Shown piece after piece: positions 6,875-14,900 of a stretch of 20,263 bases of DNA (its first letter is position 1; every line of letters starts with the position of its first letter). This DNA comes from Candidatus Methanoplasma sp. (GTDB lineage Archaea; Thermoplasmatota; Thermoplasmata; Methanomassiliicoccales; Methanomethylophilaceae). A program made the translations under genes and the position numbers. The stretch is taken from NCBI GenBank assembly GCA_031261625.1, contig JAISJG010000018.1, positions 1-20,263 on the forward strand, given 5' to 3'. A model generated the notes under the pieces. The model had not been told where the DNA came from. It did no database searches and saw nothing but the letters and a program-made list of their open reading frames with translations.

Positions 6875-9790
6875 ATGCCCTTGGGAATGGGAAACGGTTT
6901 CAGACTAGTTTTCACGCTGTTAGTTGCAATTGTCGCAGTCTCGGCCATATATTCTGCCGAAGTCACATCAGCCGACGGTATAAGCGATACGGCATCTCTG
7001 GAAATTTCCGTTCTGGATGGTGGCATAATCGACATCGACGGAAATTTCACACTTACAAATAATATCTCAATTACACAAGATACGGTCCTGAGAGGTTCGG
7101 GCGGTACTTACACTATAACCCGCGATCTGTCACTGGGGTCGTGCATGTTCACTGTTGAAACGGGCATCAGTTTCACGTTAGAGAACATTATTCTGGACGG
7201 CGGCGGACCGACGGCGACCAACGCATTATCGATAATCCTCGTCAAAGCGGGCGGAGAACTCAATCTGAGATCCGGATCCGTACTGACAAATAATCACATA
7301 TCTTCAGAGTTCAGCGGAGCGGCGGTCCATCTCTTCGCTTCCTTTCTTTTGGATCCGGAAGCCAGACCCACAACCCTCAATATCGACGGAGGCTCGATAA
7401 CGAATAACAATTCCGGTGCCAACGGCGGAGGTATAGCATCCAATGGGGATGCGGTTATCAATATTACATCGGGAACTATCTCCGGAAACACAGCATCCGG
7501 ATACGGCGGCGGAATATATGCCGTAAGGTGCGATCTGACCGTCAGCGGAGGTGAATTTTCAGACAATCATGCCGAAAGAGGCGGCGGTATCGCCTCGGTA
7601 GGCGGAGATGTCGATATCAGCGGAGGTATCTTCGACAACAATGCAGCCGATATTTCGGGCGGTGCATTGTTGTATCTGTCGGATCCCCCGAGCGGATCGT
7701 TCAAAGTTTCAGGTAACACCGAGATCAAGAATAATTCCGCTGTGAACGGCGGAGGTATCGCATATGGTTCCAAGAACGGCGGAGAAATGGTCATTCCCGC
7801 GGAAATAACGGGAAATGTGGAGATACACAATAACACAGCGGATCTGGGAGGAGGATTGTTCTTCAGGACCGGAGGTACAGATGGCGGTCTGTCCGAGTTG
7901 AAGATAACAGACAATGTATCGATCCACGATAACACCGCAGTGTCAGGAGGAGGTATCTATTCCATTTCGGAAAGGACATCCGCAGCCGTCGATACATTAC
8001 ACGTTCTGGACATTTCCGGTAAGACATCGATTTCATTCAATGCTGCGAACACCGGTGGCGGGATAACGTCCGATAAGGGTCTGTTGAAGATATACGAAAC
8101 CGTGTCCGTAGATAACAACCATGCACAACAGCAGGGTGGAGGATTATATCTTCTGAGGTCAGAGATACTTGTCAGCGGCGGTTCTGAGATAAAGAATAAC
8201 ACCGCAGATACAACGGGCGGCGGGGTATACGTTTACGGTTCCGTACTCAATATCTCCGAAGAAAGCAAAGTGACAGGCAACGAAGCCCATACTTCAGCAG
8301 GCGGTATCTATATCGGAGCGGCCGTCGATGAAACCGGAAGTCTGATACTGTCTGGCACAGGGGAGATATCATACAATAAATCTGAAGGGACGGCAGGCGG
8401 TGTACTCATAGATGTGCGCGGATCGGCAACGTTCACCGGAAATATCTTCATGACAGAAAACCTGTCCGGCGGCAACGGAAGCGGGATATATCTCAAGAAC
8501 GGTGGAACGATAACTGTTTCGGGCTCTCCCAGAATAGGCAGAGCCATAGACGATAATACGATATTCCTGGATGCCGGAACGTTCATAAACATTACGGGCT
8601 CGAAATTAGGAAGTTCTGCAAGAATATACATCGGTTCCATCTCGGTACCTGCGGGGGATGGAAAACTCTTAGCGAAAAGAATCGGTTCAACGGCTTCCGA
8701 GGACGAAGCCAAGCGTCTCATATATACAGCGGATTTGGAATATTGTGCTGTACCGTCATCATCGGAATATATTCTGATGTATGTGGAAAGGTACGAGATA
8801 ACAACAGACATCCCGTCGGATACGTACGCATTCCCTATGGCCATTAAGGACTACGGTCAGCAGACCGATCTCAAAGTAAGGATATTCAACGTGGGGAACC
8901 ACACGATCACGCACCTCAGGGTGACGGTCGTAGGATTGGATGCGGGAAGTTTCATCATCGGCGATCTGTCGGAGACCACGATCGTTCCCGGAGGCATATC
9001 GATACTATCGATCAGACCGGCCAACGGCCTGGCACCTGGAAAATACACGACCAATATCTCTGTGTCCGGATCCAACGGAACGAACATTTCGTTCAATGTA
9101 TCATTCATGGTCAGTGCATTCGAACATGTGGTGATCACCGACGATGTGGCACAGGACCCGTATATCTATTCCGGAAAGACGGAAGGATATCTGAAAGCGG
9201 ATCCGTTGGATGTCAAGATCAGGAACACCGCCGACAGGAACGTGACCGGCCTTTATGCATACATCGGAGGTAAGGATGCGGAAAGTTTCATACTCGGTCC
9301 ACTTTCGAAATCCAGCATATCCGCCGGGACCGATACATGTTATTTCACCGTGACCCCGAAAGTAGGATTGGAAAGGGGAACGTACGTCGCATCCGTTTCC
9401 GTAAGCGGGGATGACGGTGCATACACCACGTTCTCGGTTAGCTTCACAGTATCCGAAGATCCGGGACCCGGTCTTGGAATATGGCTGTATGTGATAATCG
9501 CTTCAGCGATGATCATCGCCCTCGCTGCCGTGTATATCCTTATACGCATGAGATCGGTCGGAGTGATCAAGATGATCGCGGGCGATAACGTGACAATAAA
9601 GGGTGGAGACCATGCCCGCAGGAACAAGCCGTATAAGTTCACCGTGGACGGTGAAGACAAGATAATCAGCGTATCATACCGTATCGGGGCCAAAGGAGAA
9701 TGGAAGATACCCGGACTCAACAAGAAAGGCCAATACGAGATCCCGTCAAGGGAGATAACAGACCATATCACGATTCGTGCAAGGGATTGA
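6875..9790 (+). CDS. Adhesin-like beta-helix membrane protein
   Basis: About 971 residues, predicted cell-surface protein. An N-terminal signal segment (FRLVFTLLVAIVAVSAIYSA) precedes a right-handed beta-helix region (about 50-560) with about 13 repeats of a pattern like NNTAxxGGGIY. Two tandem Ig-like repeats follow (about 640-745 and 748-860), each ending in a YxxxxSVSG-like segment. One transmembrane helix (about 868-892) is followed by a charged tail of about 79 residues. This fits the adhesin-like proteins common in gut methanogens, presumed to contact host glycans or other microbes. The reading frame is open far upstream, antisense to tgtA; that part is rejected because tgtA is real and the signal peptide fixes the start. 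ATG 6875 follows AAGGGA; ATG 6887 is an alternative, also consistent with the signal peptide. Confidence 0.85.
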   Translation: MPLGMGNGFRLVFTLLVAIVAVSAIYSAEVTSADGISDTASLEISVLDGGIIDIDGNFTLTNNISITQDTVLRGSGGTYTITRDLSLGSCMFTVETGISFTLENIILDGGGPTATNALSIILVKAGGELNLRSGSVLTNNHISSEFSGAAVHLFASFLLDPEARPTTLNIDGGSITNNNSGANGGGIASNGDAVINITSGTISGNTASGYGGGIYAVRCDLTVSGGEFSDNHAERGGGIASVGGDVDISGGIFDNNAADISGGALLYLSDPPSGSFKVSGNTEIKNNSAVNGGGIAYGSKNGGEMVIPAEITGNVEIHNNTADLGGGLFFRTGGTDGGLSELKITDNVSIHDNTAVSGGGIYSISERTSAAVDTLHVLDISGKTSISFNAANTGGGITSDKGLLKIYETVSVDNNHAQQQGGGLYLLRSEILVSGGSEIKNNTADTTGGGVYVYGSVLNISEESKVTGNEAHTSAGGIYIGAAVDETGSLILSGTGEISYNKSEGTAGGVLIDVRGSATFTGNIFMTENLSGGNGSGIYLKNGGTITVSGSPRIGRAIDDNTIFLDAGTFINITGSKLGSSARIYIGSISVPAGDGKLLAKRIGSTASEDEAKRLIYTADLEYCAVPSSSEYILMYVERYEITTDIPSDTYAFPMAIKDYGQQTDLKVRIFNVGNHTITHLRVTVVGLDAGSFIIGDLSETTIVPGGISILSIRPANGLAPGKYTTNISVSGSNGTNISFNVSFMVSAFEHVVITDDVAQDPYIYSGKTEGYLKADPLDVKIRNTADRNVTGLYAYIGGKDAESFILGPLSKSSISAGTDTCYFTVTPKVGLERGTYVASVSVSGDDGAYTTFSVSFTVSEDPGPGLGIWLYVIIASAMIIALAAVYILIRMRSVGVIKMIAGDNVTIKGGDHARRNKPYKFTVDGEDKIISVSYRIGAKGEWKIPGLNKKGQYEIPSREITDHITIRARD

Positions 9791-9822
9791 TGTGTTTCTC
9801 CGTCCGTTTTACGTGCCCATTA

Positions 9823-9830
9823 TTATAATT
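9823..9830 (+). promoter_or_regulatory. TATA box of the DUF362 gene
   Basis: TTATAATT begins 32 nt before the ATG at 9855, predicting a transcript with almost no leader. AGGATGA (9845-9851) near the start could be fortuitous. Confidence 0.5.
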
Positions 9831-9854
9831 TGTAATCGATGACAGGATGATAGC

Positions 9855-10967
9855 ATGGCGCCATCCAAGGTATATTTCACGAACATGCACACGAAGCATG
9901 GCGACGGTCTTCTGGACAAGCTCCTGAGACTGATAGAGGAAGCAGGGATCGACAGTATCGATGTCGAAAAGAAATTCGTTGCTATCAAGACGCATTTCGG
10001 AGAACTCGGTAACCTGGCATTTCTCAGACCGAACTATGCCAAAGTGATAGCCGACAAGATATACGAGAACGGAGGACTCCCATTCCTTACGGACTGCAGC
10101 ACGTTGTATGTGGGTAAAAGAAAGAACGGAGTGGAGCATCTGGATACCGCCAATGTGAACGGATTCAATCCCACTACCGCCGGATGTCAGATCATTATCG
10201 GAGACGGTATCAAGGGAACGGACGACGTGGAGATACCGGTGAAAGGATATCACGTTAAAACAGCGAAGATCGGCCGTACCATCGCCGATGCCGACGTGAT
10301 AATATCGCTCAATCATTTCAAAGGACACGAACTGACAGGATTCGGAGGGGCTTTGAAGAACCTCGGAATGGGCTGCGCGTCCCGCAGAGGTAAGATGGAA
10401 CTGCATACCAGCGGAAAACCCTCGATCGATGAGGACGAGTGCAGAGGCTGTAAGAAATGTCTCGAATCGTGTGCACAAGGCGCGATCACGATAACAGACA
10501 AAAAAGCCGTACTGGATTACGAAAAATGTGTCGGATGCGGAAGATGTATCGGCGCGTGTCCGTTCGATGCCGTATCTGCGAGCATGGACGAGGCTTTGGA
10601 TATCATCAACCACAAGATCGTGGAATACACTATCGCATTGTTGGCAGGCAAACCGAACTTCCATATTTCAGTGATCGCCGATGTCTCTCCGTTTTGCGAC
10701 TGTTACGGCGACAACGATGTCCCGATAATACCGAACGTAGGCATATTGGCGTCTTTCGACCCGGTCGCTTTGGACAAAGCATGCCTGGACTTATCTCAGA
10801 AACAGCCTATGGTCGTTGGAAGCCTGCTTTTCAAAAAATCCGAGGGGAGAAAACCGGATGATATTTTCGGATGCATACACCCCGGAACCAAGTGGAAAAG
10901 CACTTTCGACCATGCTGAGAAGCTGGGATTCGGGTCTTCGGAGTATGAACTCATAGAGGTACGCTGA
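9855..10967 (+). CDS. DUF362 domain iron-sulfur protein
   Basis: 370-residue DUF362-family protein (uncharacterised Fe-S centre protein). The DUF362 fold is split by a ferredoxin insert. Two [4Fe-4S] motifs are visible: Cys196-x2-Cys199-x2-Cys202-x3-Cys206 and Cys225-x2-Cys228-x2-Cys231-x3-Cys235-Pro. Before them lie LNHFKGHELTGFGGALKNLGMG and a GxRRGK-like segment; after them ISVIADVSPFCDCYGDND and a FDPVALDKA segment, both usual for this family. No signal peptide or membrane helix is seen, so it is probably cytoplasmic and handles electrons. Its substrate is unknown and the neighbours do not reveal it. It appears to be a single-gene unit. Confidence 0.85.
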   Translation: MAPSKVYFTNMHTKHGDGLLDKLLRLIEEAGIDSIDVEKKFVAIKTHFGELGNLAFLRPNYAKVIADKIYENGGLPFLTDCSTLYVGKRKNGVEHLDTANVNGFNPTTAGCQIIIGDGIKGTDDVEIPVKGYHVKTAKIGRTIADADVIISLNHFKGHELTGFGGALKNLGMGCASRRGKMELHTSGKPSIDEDECRGCKKCLESCAQGAITITDKKAVLDYEKCVGCGRCIGACPFDAVSASMDEALDIINHKIVEYTIALLAGKPNFHISVIADVSPFCDCYGDNDVPIIPNVGILASFDPVALDKACLDLSQKQPMVVGSLLFKKSEGRKPDDIFGCIHPGTKWKSTFDHAEKLGFGSSEYELIEVR

Positions 10968-10987
10968 TCAGTCTGTCTGCGAATCCC

Positions 10988-10996
10988 TTATTATAT
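10988..10996 (+). promoter_or_regulatory. TATA box of the PEBP-MFS operon
   Basis: TTATTATAT begins about 29 nt before the ATG at 11017, so transcription is predicted at or next to the start codon. No ribosome-binding site is visible. Confidence 0.5.
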
Positions 10997-11016
10997 CGGA
11001 TTGATATCCAATCTCA

Positions 11017-11517
11017 ATGTTCATTGAGAGCACAGCCGTCACAGATGGAATCATAGCCGACAGGTTCGGGGCCAAAGGTATCAGATTCACGCAGGGCGGA
11101 ATGCCTTCTTATTCCATACCGTTCGAAATATACGAGTCTCCGGAAGACACGGTCTCTTTCGCAGTGATATTCGATGATCCGGATGCTGTACCTGCATGCG
11201 GGTTCACATGGGTCCACTGGCTTATCGCGGATCTGAAAAGGACATCGGTGTACGAGAACGAAAGCATAACAACGAAGGATTATGTCCAAGGCGTCAACAG
11301 TTGGTTCAGCTGCGCATCCGATCTCTCCGAAAAAGAGGCCACCGGTTACGGCGGACCGGACCCTCCGGACGGGACGCATACGTACTGGCTGAAAGTACAT
11401 GCATTGGATACCGAACTCGGACTCGAGGACGGATTCAGGCTCAACGATCTTCTGAAGGCCATGAACGGTCACGTTCTGGCACATGCGAAACTGCTGGCGG
11501 CGTACTCTCCAAAGTGA
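11017..11517 (+). CDS. YbhB/YbcL-family (PEBP-like) protein
   Basis: 166-residue phosphatidylethanolamine-binding-protein fold, of the prokaryotic 'Raf kinase inhibitor-like' group. Characteristic motifs: FDDPDAVPACGFTWVHW (52-68), including the ligand-pocket DDPDA and the HW pair, and GYGGPDPPDGTHTYWLKVHAL (from 110). The usual GGPCPPDG has Asp in place of Cys at 115. No signal peptide is seen, so it is probably cytoplasmic. The biochemical function of archaeal and bacterial members is unknown. The gene ends 4 nt before the MFS permease and is probably co-transcribed, suggesting a joint role with the transported compound. Confidence 0.9.
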   Translation: MFIESTAVTDGIIADRFGAKGIRFTQGGMPSYSIPFEIYESPEDTVSFAVIFDDPDAVPACGFTWVHWLIADLKRTSVYENESITTKDYVQGVNSWFSCASDLSEKEATGYGGPDPPDGTHTYWLKVHALDTELGLEDGFRLNDLLKAMNGHVLAHAKLLAAYSPK

Positions 11518-11521
11518 TCCG

Positions 11522-12805
11522 ATGGTCGACCTCACGAGCGCGAAAAAAGAACTCATCAGATACCGTTGGGTAATTTTCGCGGTTCTGACCACGGCCTATT
11601 TCTTTGTATATTTCCAGCGGATGGCCGTGGGTGTCGTCGGTATCGATATCGTCGGCGATGTCGGAGGGTCGGTCGGAATACTGAGCTCGGTCTATTTCTG
11701 GACATACGCCGTGATGCAGATCCCCAGCGGATTGTTGGCTGACCATCTCGGTCCCAGAAAAGCATCGTTCATTTTCCTTTCCGTTGCTGCGGCGGGTTCC
11801 CTGCTCACATTCACCGCGGATTCGTTCTGGATCGTCGTCGTGGGAAAGATAATGATAGCCGCGGGAATGGCGGTCGTCTACATCCCGCTGATGAAGATAA
11901 TCTCGGTATGGTTCGGGAAGAAGGATTTCCCGGAACTTGCGGGGATAGTTATCGCCGTGGGGAATGTCGGGGCCATCGCGGCATCCGCTCCTTTGGAAGC
12001 ACTTGCCGATGCGACGGGATGGAGAGTAGTCTATATGATACTCGGAGCGGTGACGGCGATACTTGCCGTTCTGTGTCTTGTCCTGGTGAGGGACCATCCC
12101 CACAAGAAGGGACTTCCGGCCGTGGAAGAACTGGAAGAGGATGATGATCCGTCCGATATTACGGACGCCAAACTGCCGATGATACAGGGACTGAAGATGG
12201 TCGCTGTCGGCGGAAGGAGGTTCTGGCCGCTCGCCCTCGCTTACTTTCTCATTTACGGATCGATAATGGTATTCCAGGGGACCTGGGCTAAGGTCTATTT
12301 CGATAACGTCTACGATTTTGCACTTAGCGTTGTATGGTTCATCACCGCCGTCGGTGTCGGAAAGATCATCAGCACGGTGATAATCGGAGTTCTCAGTACC
12401 AGAGGCATCATAAGATCCAAACGCAGAGCGATGCTTTTCGGCACTCTGTGTTTCGCAGGGATATGGGCCGCCATATGGTTATTTGCAGGAGAGGTGGACA
12501 GTTACTGGTTCTGGATGGCCGTGAGTTTCATGTTCGGGTTCTTCGGAGGGTTTATGACACTGTCATTCACGCAGGTCAAGGAGTGTTATCCCGTTGCTAT
12601 ATCCGGAACGGCCGTTTCCGCAATGAACGTCTTCCTTTTCCTCGGAGCATCGGTGTGCACGACGATCACCGAAGCGGTAATCGGAACATCCTATACACTG
12701 GACAGCTTCAGCGAACTGTGGATGATTATGTTCATAATGTCCACTATCGCCGTACTTTTGATATTCTTCTCTGCCGAACGTACACATTCTGCACAAGGAA
12801 ATTAA
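11522..12805 (+). CDS. Major facilitator superfamily transporter
   Basis: 427-residue integral membrane permease with the 12-helix MFS layout: two six-helix halves joined by an acidic loop (ELEEDDDPSDITDAKLP). The loop after helix 2 carries the signature GLLADHLGPRK (70-80). The N-terminal segment YFFVYFQRMAVGVVG resembles sugar-phosphate or organic-anion permeases, but the substrate cannot be assigned. The frame is open a little further upstream, inside the PEBP gene; ATG 11522 is preferred because it follows the PEBP stop by 4 nt and has GTGATC as a possible ribosome-binding site 2-8 nt before it. Confidence 0.9.
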   Translation: MVDLTSAKKELIRYRWVIFAVLTTAYFFVYFQRMAVGVVGIDIVGDVGGSVGILSSVYFWTYAVMQIPSGLLADHLGPRKASFIFLSVAAAGSLLTFTADSFWIVVVGKIMIAAGMAVVYIPLMKIISVWFGKKDFPELAGIVIAVGNVGAIAASAPLEALADATGWRVVYMILGAVTAILAVLCLVLVRDHPHKKGLPAVEELEEDDDPSDITDAKLPMIQGLKMVAVGGRRFWPLALAYFLIYGSIMVFQGTWAKVYFDNVYDFALSVVWFITAVGVGKIISTVIIGVLSTRGIIRSKRRAMLFGTLCFAGIWAAIWLFAGEVDSYWFWMAVSFMFGFFGGFMTLSFTQVKECYPVAISGTAVSAMNVFLFLGASVCTTITEAVIGTSYTLDSFSELWMIMFIMSTIAVLLIFFSAERTHSAQGN

Positions 12806-12811
12806 ATATAA
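12804..12811 (+). promoter_or_regulatory. TATA box of the Sel1-repeat gene
   Basis: AAATATAA overlaps the stop codon of the MFS gene. Its first base lies exactly 30 nt before the ATG at 12834, favouring that ATG and a leaderless transcript. Confidence 0.5.
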
Positions 12812-12833
12812 TCGCGTCCGATTAAGGATGTTG

Positions 12834-14642
12834 ATGGCAGTTTTGGAAGAGACCATAGCCAAGGCGAACAACGGTGAGATGGATTCCTGTTTTGCGCTTG
12901 GACAGGCATATGCCTTAGGGGAGGGTGTCGGGGCGGACGAGAGCGAGGCTTTCAGTTGGTATCTGAAGGCTGCAAAGCTCGGGCACACGGCCTCAGAATT
13001 CATTATCGGTCATTGCTATGCTAACGGCATATCTGTCGGTCAAAGCATAGACGAAGCGGTTGACTGGTACTCCAGGGCAGCTCTGAAGGGTTATTCCGAT
13101 GCTGTCAGTGCACTTTCAAAGCTCTTCGAGAGCAACGATGTCCCTACGGATAAGAAATTATTCTCGAGGATAAGCGGTAAAATAGAGGACGGGTCCCCGG
13201 CAGATCTGTATCTGGTGGGAACATTCTACAATCTCGGAATCGGTACGCCGTTCGATGCGGAGAAAGCATTCGAAATGTTCAGCAGATCCGCGGAACTCGG
13301 TAACACGGACGGAATAATCTCCAAAGCACTCTGTCTTATCAGAGGTACAGGTACCGTAAGGGACAGGGACGCGGGAATAGCATTGCTCAATGAAGCCTAC
13401 GAAAAAGGTTCGGCAGCAGCAGGATGCGAACTCGCACAGTTATACGAGCGCGGTATCGGTGTCCAGAAGGACCAGAAACGCGCTTTCGCGATCTATGATG
13501 AGATAGCCGACCGCGGCTCCCCCCTCGGACAATATCATTTGGGCAGGAGCTACATGGACGGCATTGGCACAGAGAAGGACGCCGTGTACGCCAACAGCTG
13601 GTATACCGCATCGTTCTCCAGAGGCTGCAAGGATGCGGAGTTCGGACTTGCCAGATGCCTTTTGGGAGGTGTCGGAGTGAATAAGGACAGAGCCGCAGGT
13701 CTGGATCTTCTGCAATCAGCGGCCGGTAAAGGTCAGACGGATGCGATGGTCATGCTCGCCCAGCTCTACACCAAAGGTGTCCAGGTGCCTAAAGATATCA
13801 CCAAGGCTGCGGAATGGTACAAGAAAGCTGCGGATCTCGGAGATGCATACGCCGAATACACCACAGCTGAGAACTATTCCAACGGTATCGGTGTCAGAAA
13901 GGACCTGAAGAAAGCAGCATATTATTACGAGAGATCGGCCCAGCACGGTTACGTGTTGGGATGTCACATGGTCGGCAGCGCGCTCATTTCCGGTAACGGT
14001 GTTCCCAAAGATGAGAAGAAAGGATTCGAGTGGTGTCAGAAATCGGCCGCTGACGGATACCTCAAGTCACAATACATCATAGCCGAGAGCTATGCCAAAG
14101 GCAGAGGAGTGAAGAGAGACGTCACCAAAGCGTTCGAACTCCACAGCGTTCTGGGAGATAAAGGATACAACAAATCGCAACTATATGTTGCCAATTGCTA
14201 TCTGGAAGGCAACGGCGTGACCCGCAACGACAAGAAAGCGTTCGAGTGGTTCACAAAAGGTGCAGAGGGTGGCAACATCATCTGCCAGTATTATCTGGGG
14301 CAGTGCTACGGCAACGGAACGGGTACCAAGGTAGATGAGCAGAAAGCCCTCGTATGGTATACAAGGGCCGCCGAACAGGGTCACACCCTTTCCAGAACAA
14401 TAGTAGAAGAGTTCACAGGGACAAAGATGGATGTCAAGAACGTCTCCCCCTTCGATTCATATATGTTCTCGGCGAAGAACGGCGATCCGGATGCGATGTA
14501 CATCATCGCAAGGTACTACGAAGACGGTCTGGGCGTGGACAAGAATCCTGCAGAGGCCAAAAAGTGGTACAACAAAGCAGCGTCCGCAGGACATTTCGAG
14601 TCCAAAAAGGCACTTCTGCGTTTCAGATCGGCAAAATCATAA
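12834..14642 (+). CDS. Sel1-like repeat protein
   Basis: About 602 residues made almost entirely of Sel1-like (TPR-related) repeats of about 36 residues: I count 16, of which the third and fifteenth are degenerate. A typical unit is GxGVxKDxxKAxxWYxKAAxxG followed by a helix beginning AxxxLGxxY. Such alpha-solenoids bind proteins or act as scaffolds. No signal peptide or membrane helix is seen, so the protein is probably cytoplasmic. The partner is unknown. An in-frame ATG at 12828 would add two residues; the TATA spacing favours 12834. A clear terminator hairpin follows. Sel1 repeats are much more common in bacteria and eukaryotes than in archaea, so acquisition by transfer is possible but not shown here. 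Confidence 0.88.
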   Translation: MAVLEETIAKANNGEMDSCFALGQAYALGEGVGADESEAFSWYLKAAKLGHTASEFIIGHCYANGISVGQSIDEAVDWYSRAALKGYSDAVSALSKLFESNDVPTDKKLFSRISGKIEDGSPADLYLVGTFYNLGIGTPFDAEKAFEMFSRSAELGNTDGIISKALCLIRGTGTVRDRDAGIALLNEAYEKGSAAAGCELAQLYERGIGVQKDQKRAFAIYDEIADRGSPLGQYHLGRSYMDGIGTEKDAVYANSWYTASFSRGCKDAEFGLARCLLGGVGVNKDRAAGLDLLQSAAGKGQTDAMVMLAQLYTKGVQVPKDITKAAEWYKKAADLGDAYAEYTTAENYSNGIGVRKDLKKAAYYYERSAQHGYVLGCHMVGSALISGNGVPKDEKKGFEWCQKSAADGYLKSQYIIAESYAKGRGVKRDVTKAFELHSVLGDKGYNKSQLYVANCYLEGNGVTRNDKKAFEWFTKGAEGGNIICQYYLGQCYGNGTGTKVDEQKALVWYTRAAEQGHTLSRTIVEEFTGTKMDVKNVSPFDSYMFSAKNGDPDAMYIIARYYEDGLGVDKNPAEAKKWYNKAASAGHFESKKALLRFRSAKS

Positions 14643-14652
14643 ACTTTCATCG

Positions 14653-14686
14653 CCCGGTGTCGGTGAGACACCGGGTCCCTGTTTTT
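14653..14686 (+). terminator. Terminator after the Sel1-repeat gene
   Basis: CCCGGTGTC (14653-14661) and GACACCGGG (14667-14675) form a perfect 9-bp stem with a 5-nt loop, followed within 7 nt by TTTTT (14682-14686). It begins 10 nt after the stop codon. Confidence 0.75.
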
Positions 14687-14711
14687 GTACATCGCGGCCT
14701 GCGATTTGTGT

Positions 14712-14725
14712 TAGACAAATGTCCA
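14712..14725. promoter_or_regulatory. Upstream copy of the TAGACA/TGTCTA operator-like site
   Basis: TAGACA-AA-TGTCCA, which matches the palindrome in the amtB promoter with one mismatch in the right arm. Its centre lies 135 bp upstream of the promoter-proximal site. The 14643-14900 intergenic region otherwise contains the terminator, A/T-rich DNA and the amtB promoter; no gene is seen in it. Confidence 0.45.
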
Positions 14726-14834
14726 TTGTTCGTTGCGAAAATAATGAAAACAATGTTCAAACGTCTTATTATCCTACGTTTTTCGTAATATCTGTATCGG
14801 ATTTCAGAATATCTTAGTTATTTGAATAATAATC

Positions 14835-14842
14835 TTAATATA
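14835..14842 (+). promoter_or_regulatory. TATA box of amtB-glnK
   Basis: TTAATATA precedes a predicted start of transcription near 14865, giving a leader of about 36 nt. The leader contains a small hairpin (TCTCA 14866-14870 with TGAGA 14877-14881) and a strong GGAGG (14889-14893) 7 nt before the amtB ATG. Confidence 0.55.
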
Positions 14843-14846
14843 CATT

Positions 14847-14860
14847 TAGACATTTGTCTA
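14847..14860. promoter_or_regulatory. Perfect palindrome in the amtB promoter, probable operator
   Basis: TAGACA-TT-TGTCTA is a perfect 6-2-6 inverted repeat placed between the TATA box and the predicted transcription start. That is where an archaeal repressor would block polymerase recruitment. It does not match the published NrpR operators (GGAA-N6-TTCC type). Related sites occur at 14712, 18474 and 18600. Confidence 0.6.
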
Positions 14861-14900
14861 GTCAATCTCACTTGGATGAGACAAAATTGGAGGACAATAG

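Noticed and set aside
7400..8520. Repeated GGCGGAGG-like DNA as a CRISPR or tandem DNA repeat
   Set aside because: The periodicity is at protein level (beta-helix turns with NNTA and GGGI); there are no constant-length direct repeats with unique spacers.
14847..14860. NrpR operator at amtB
   Set aside because: The palindrome does not contain the GGAA-N6-TTCC or related NrpR pattern, so I call it an operator of unknown regulator.
14643..14900. Short plus-strand frames upstream of amtB
   Set aside because: They are low-complexity translations through the terminator and A/T-rich DNA, with no ribosome-binding site or domain.
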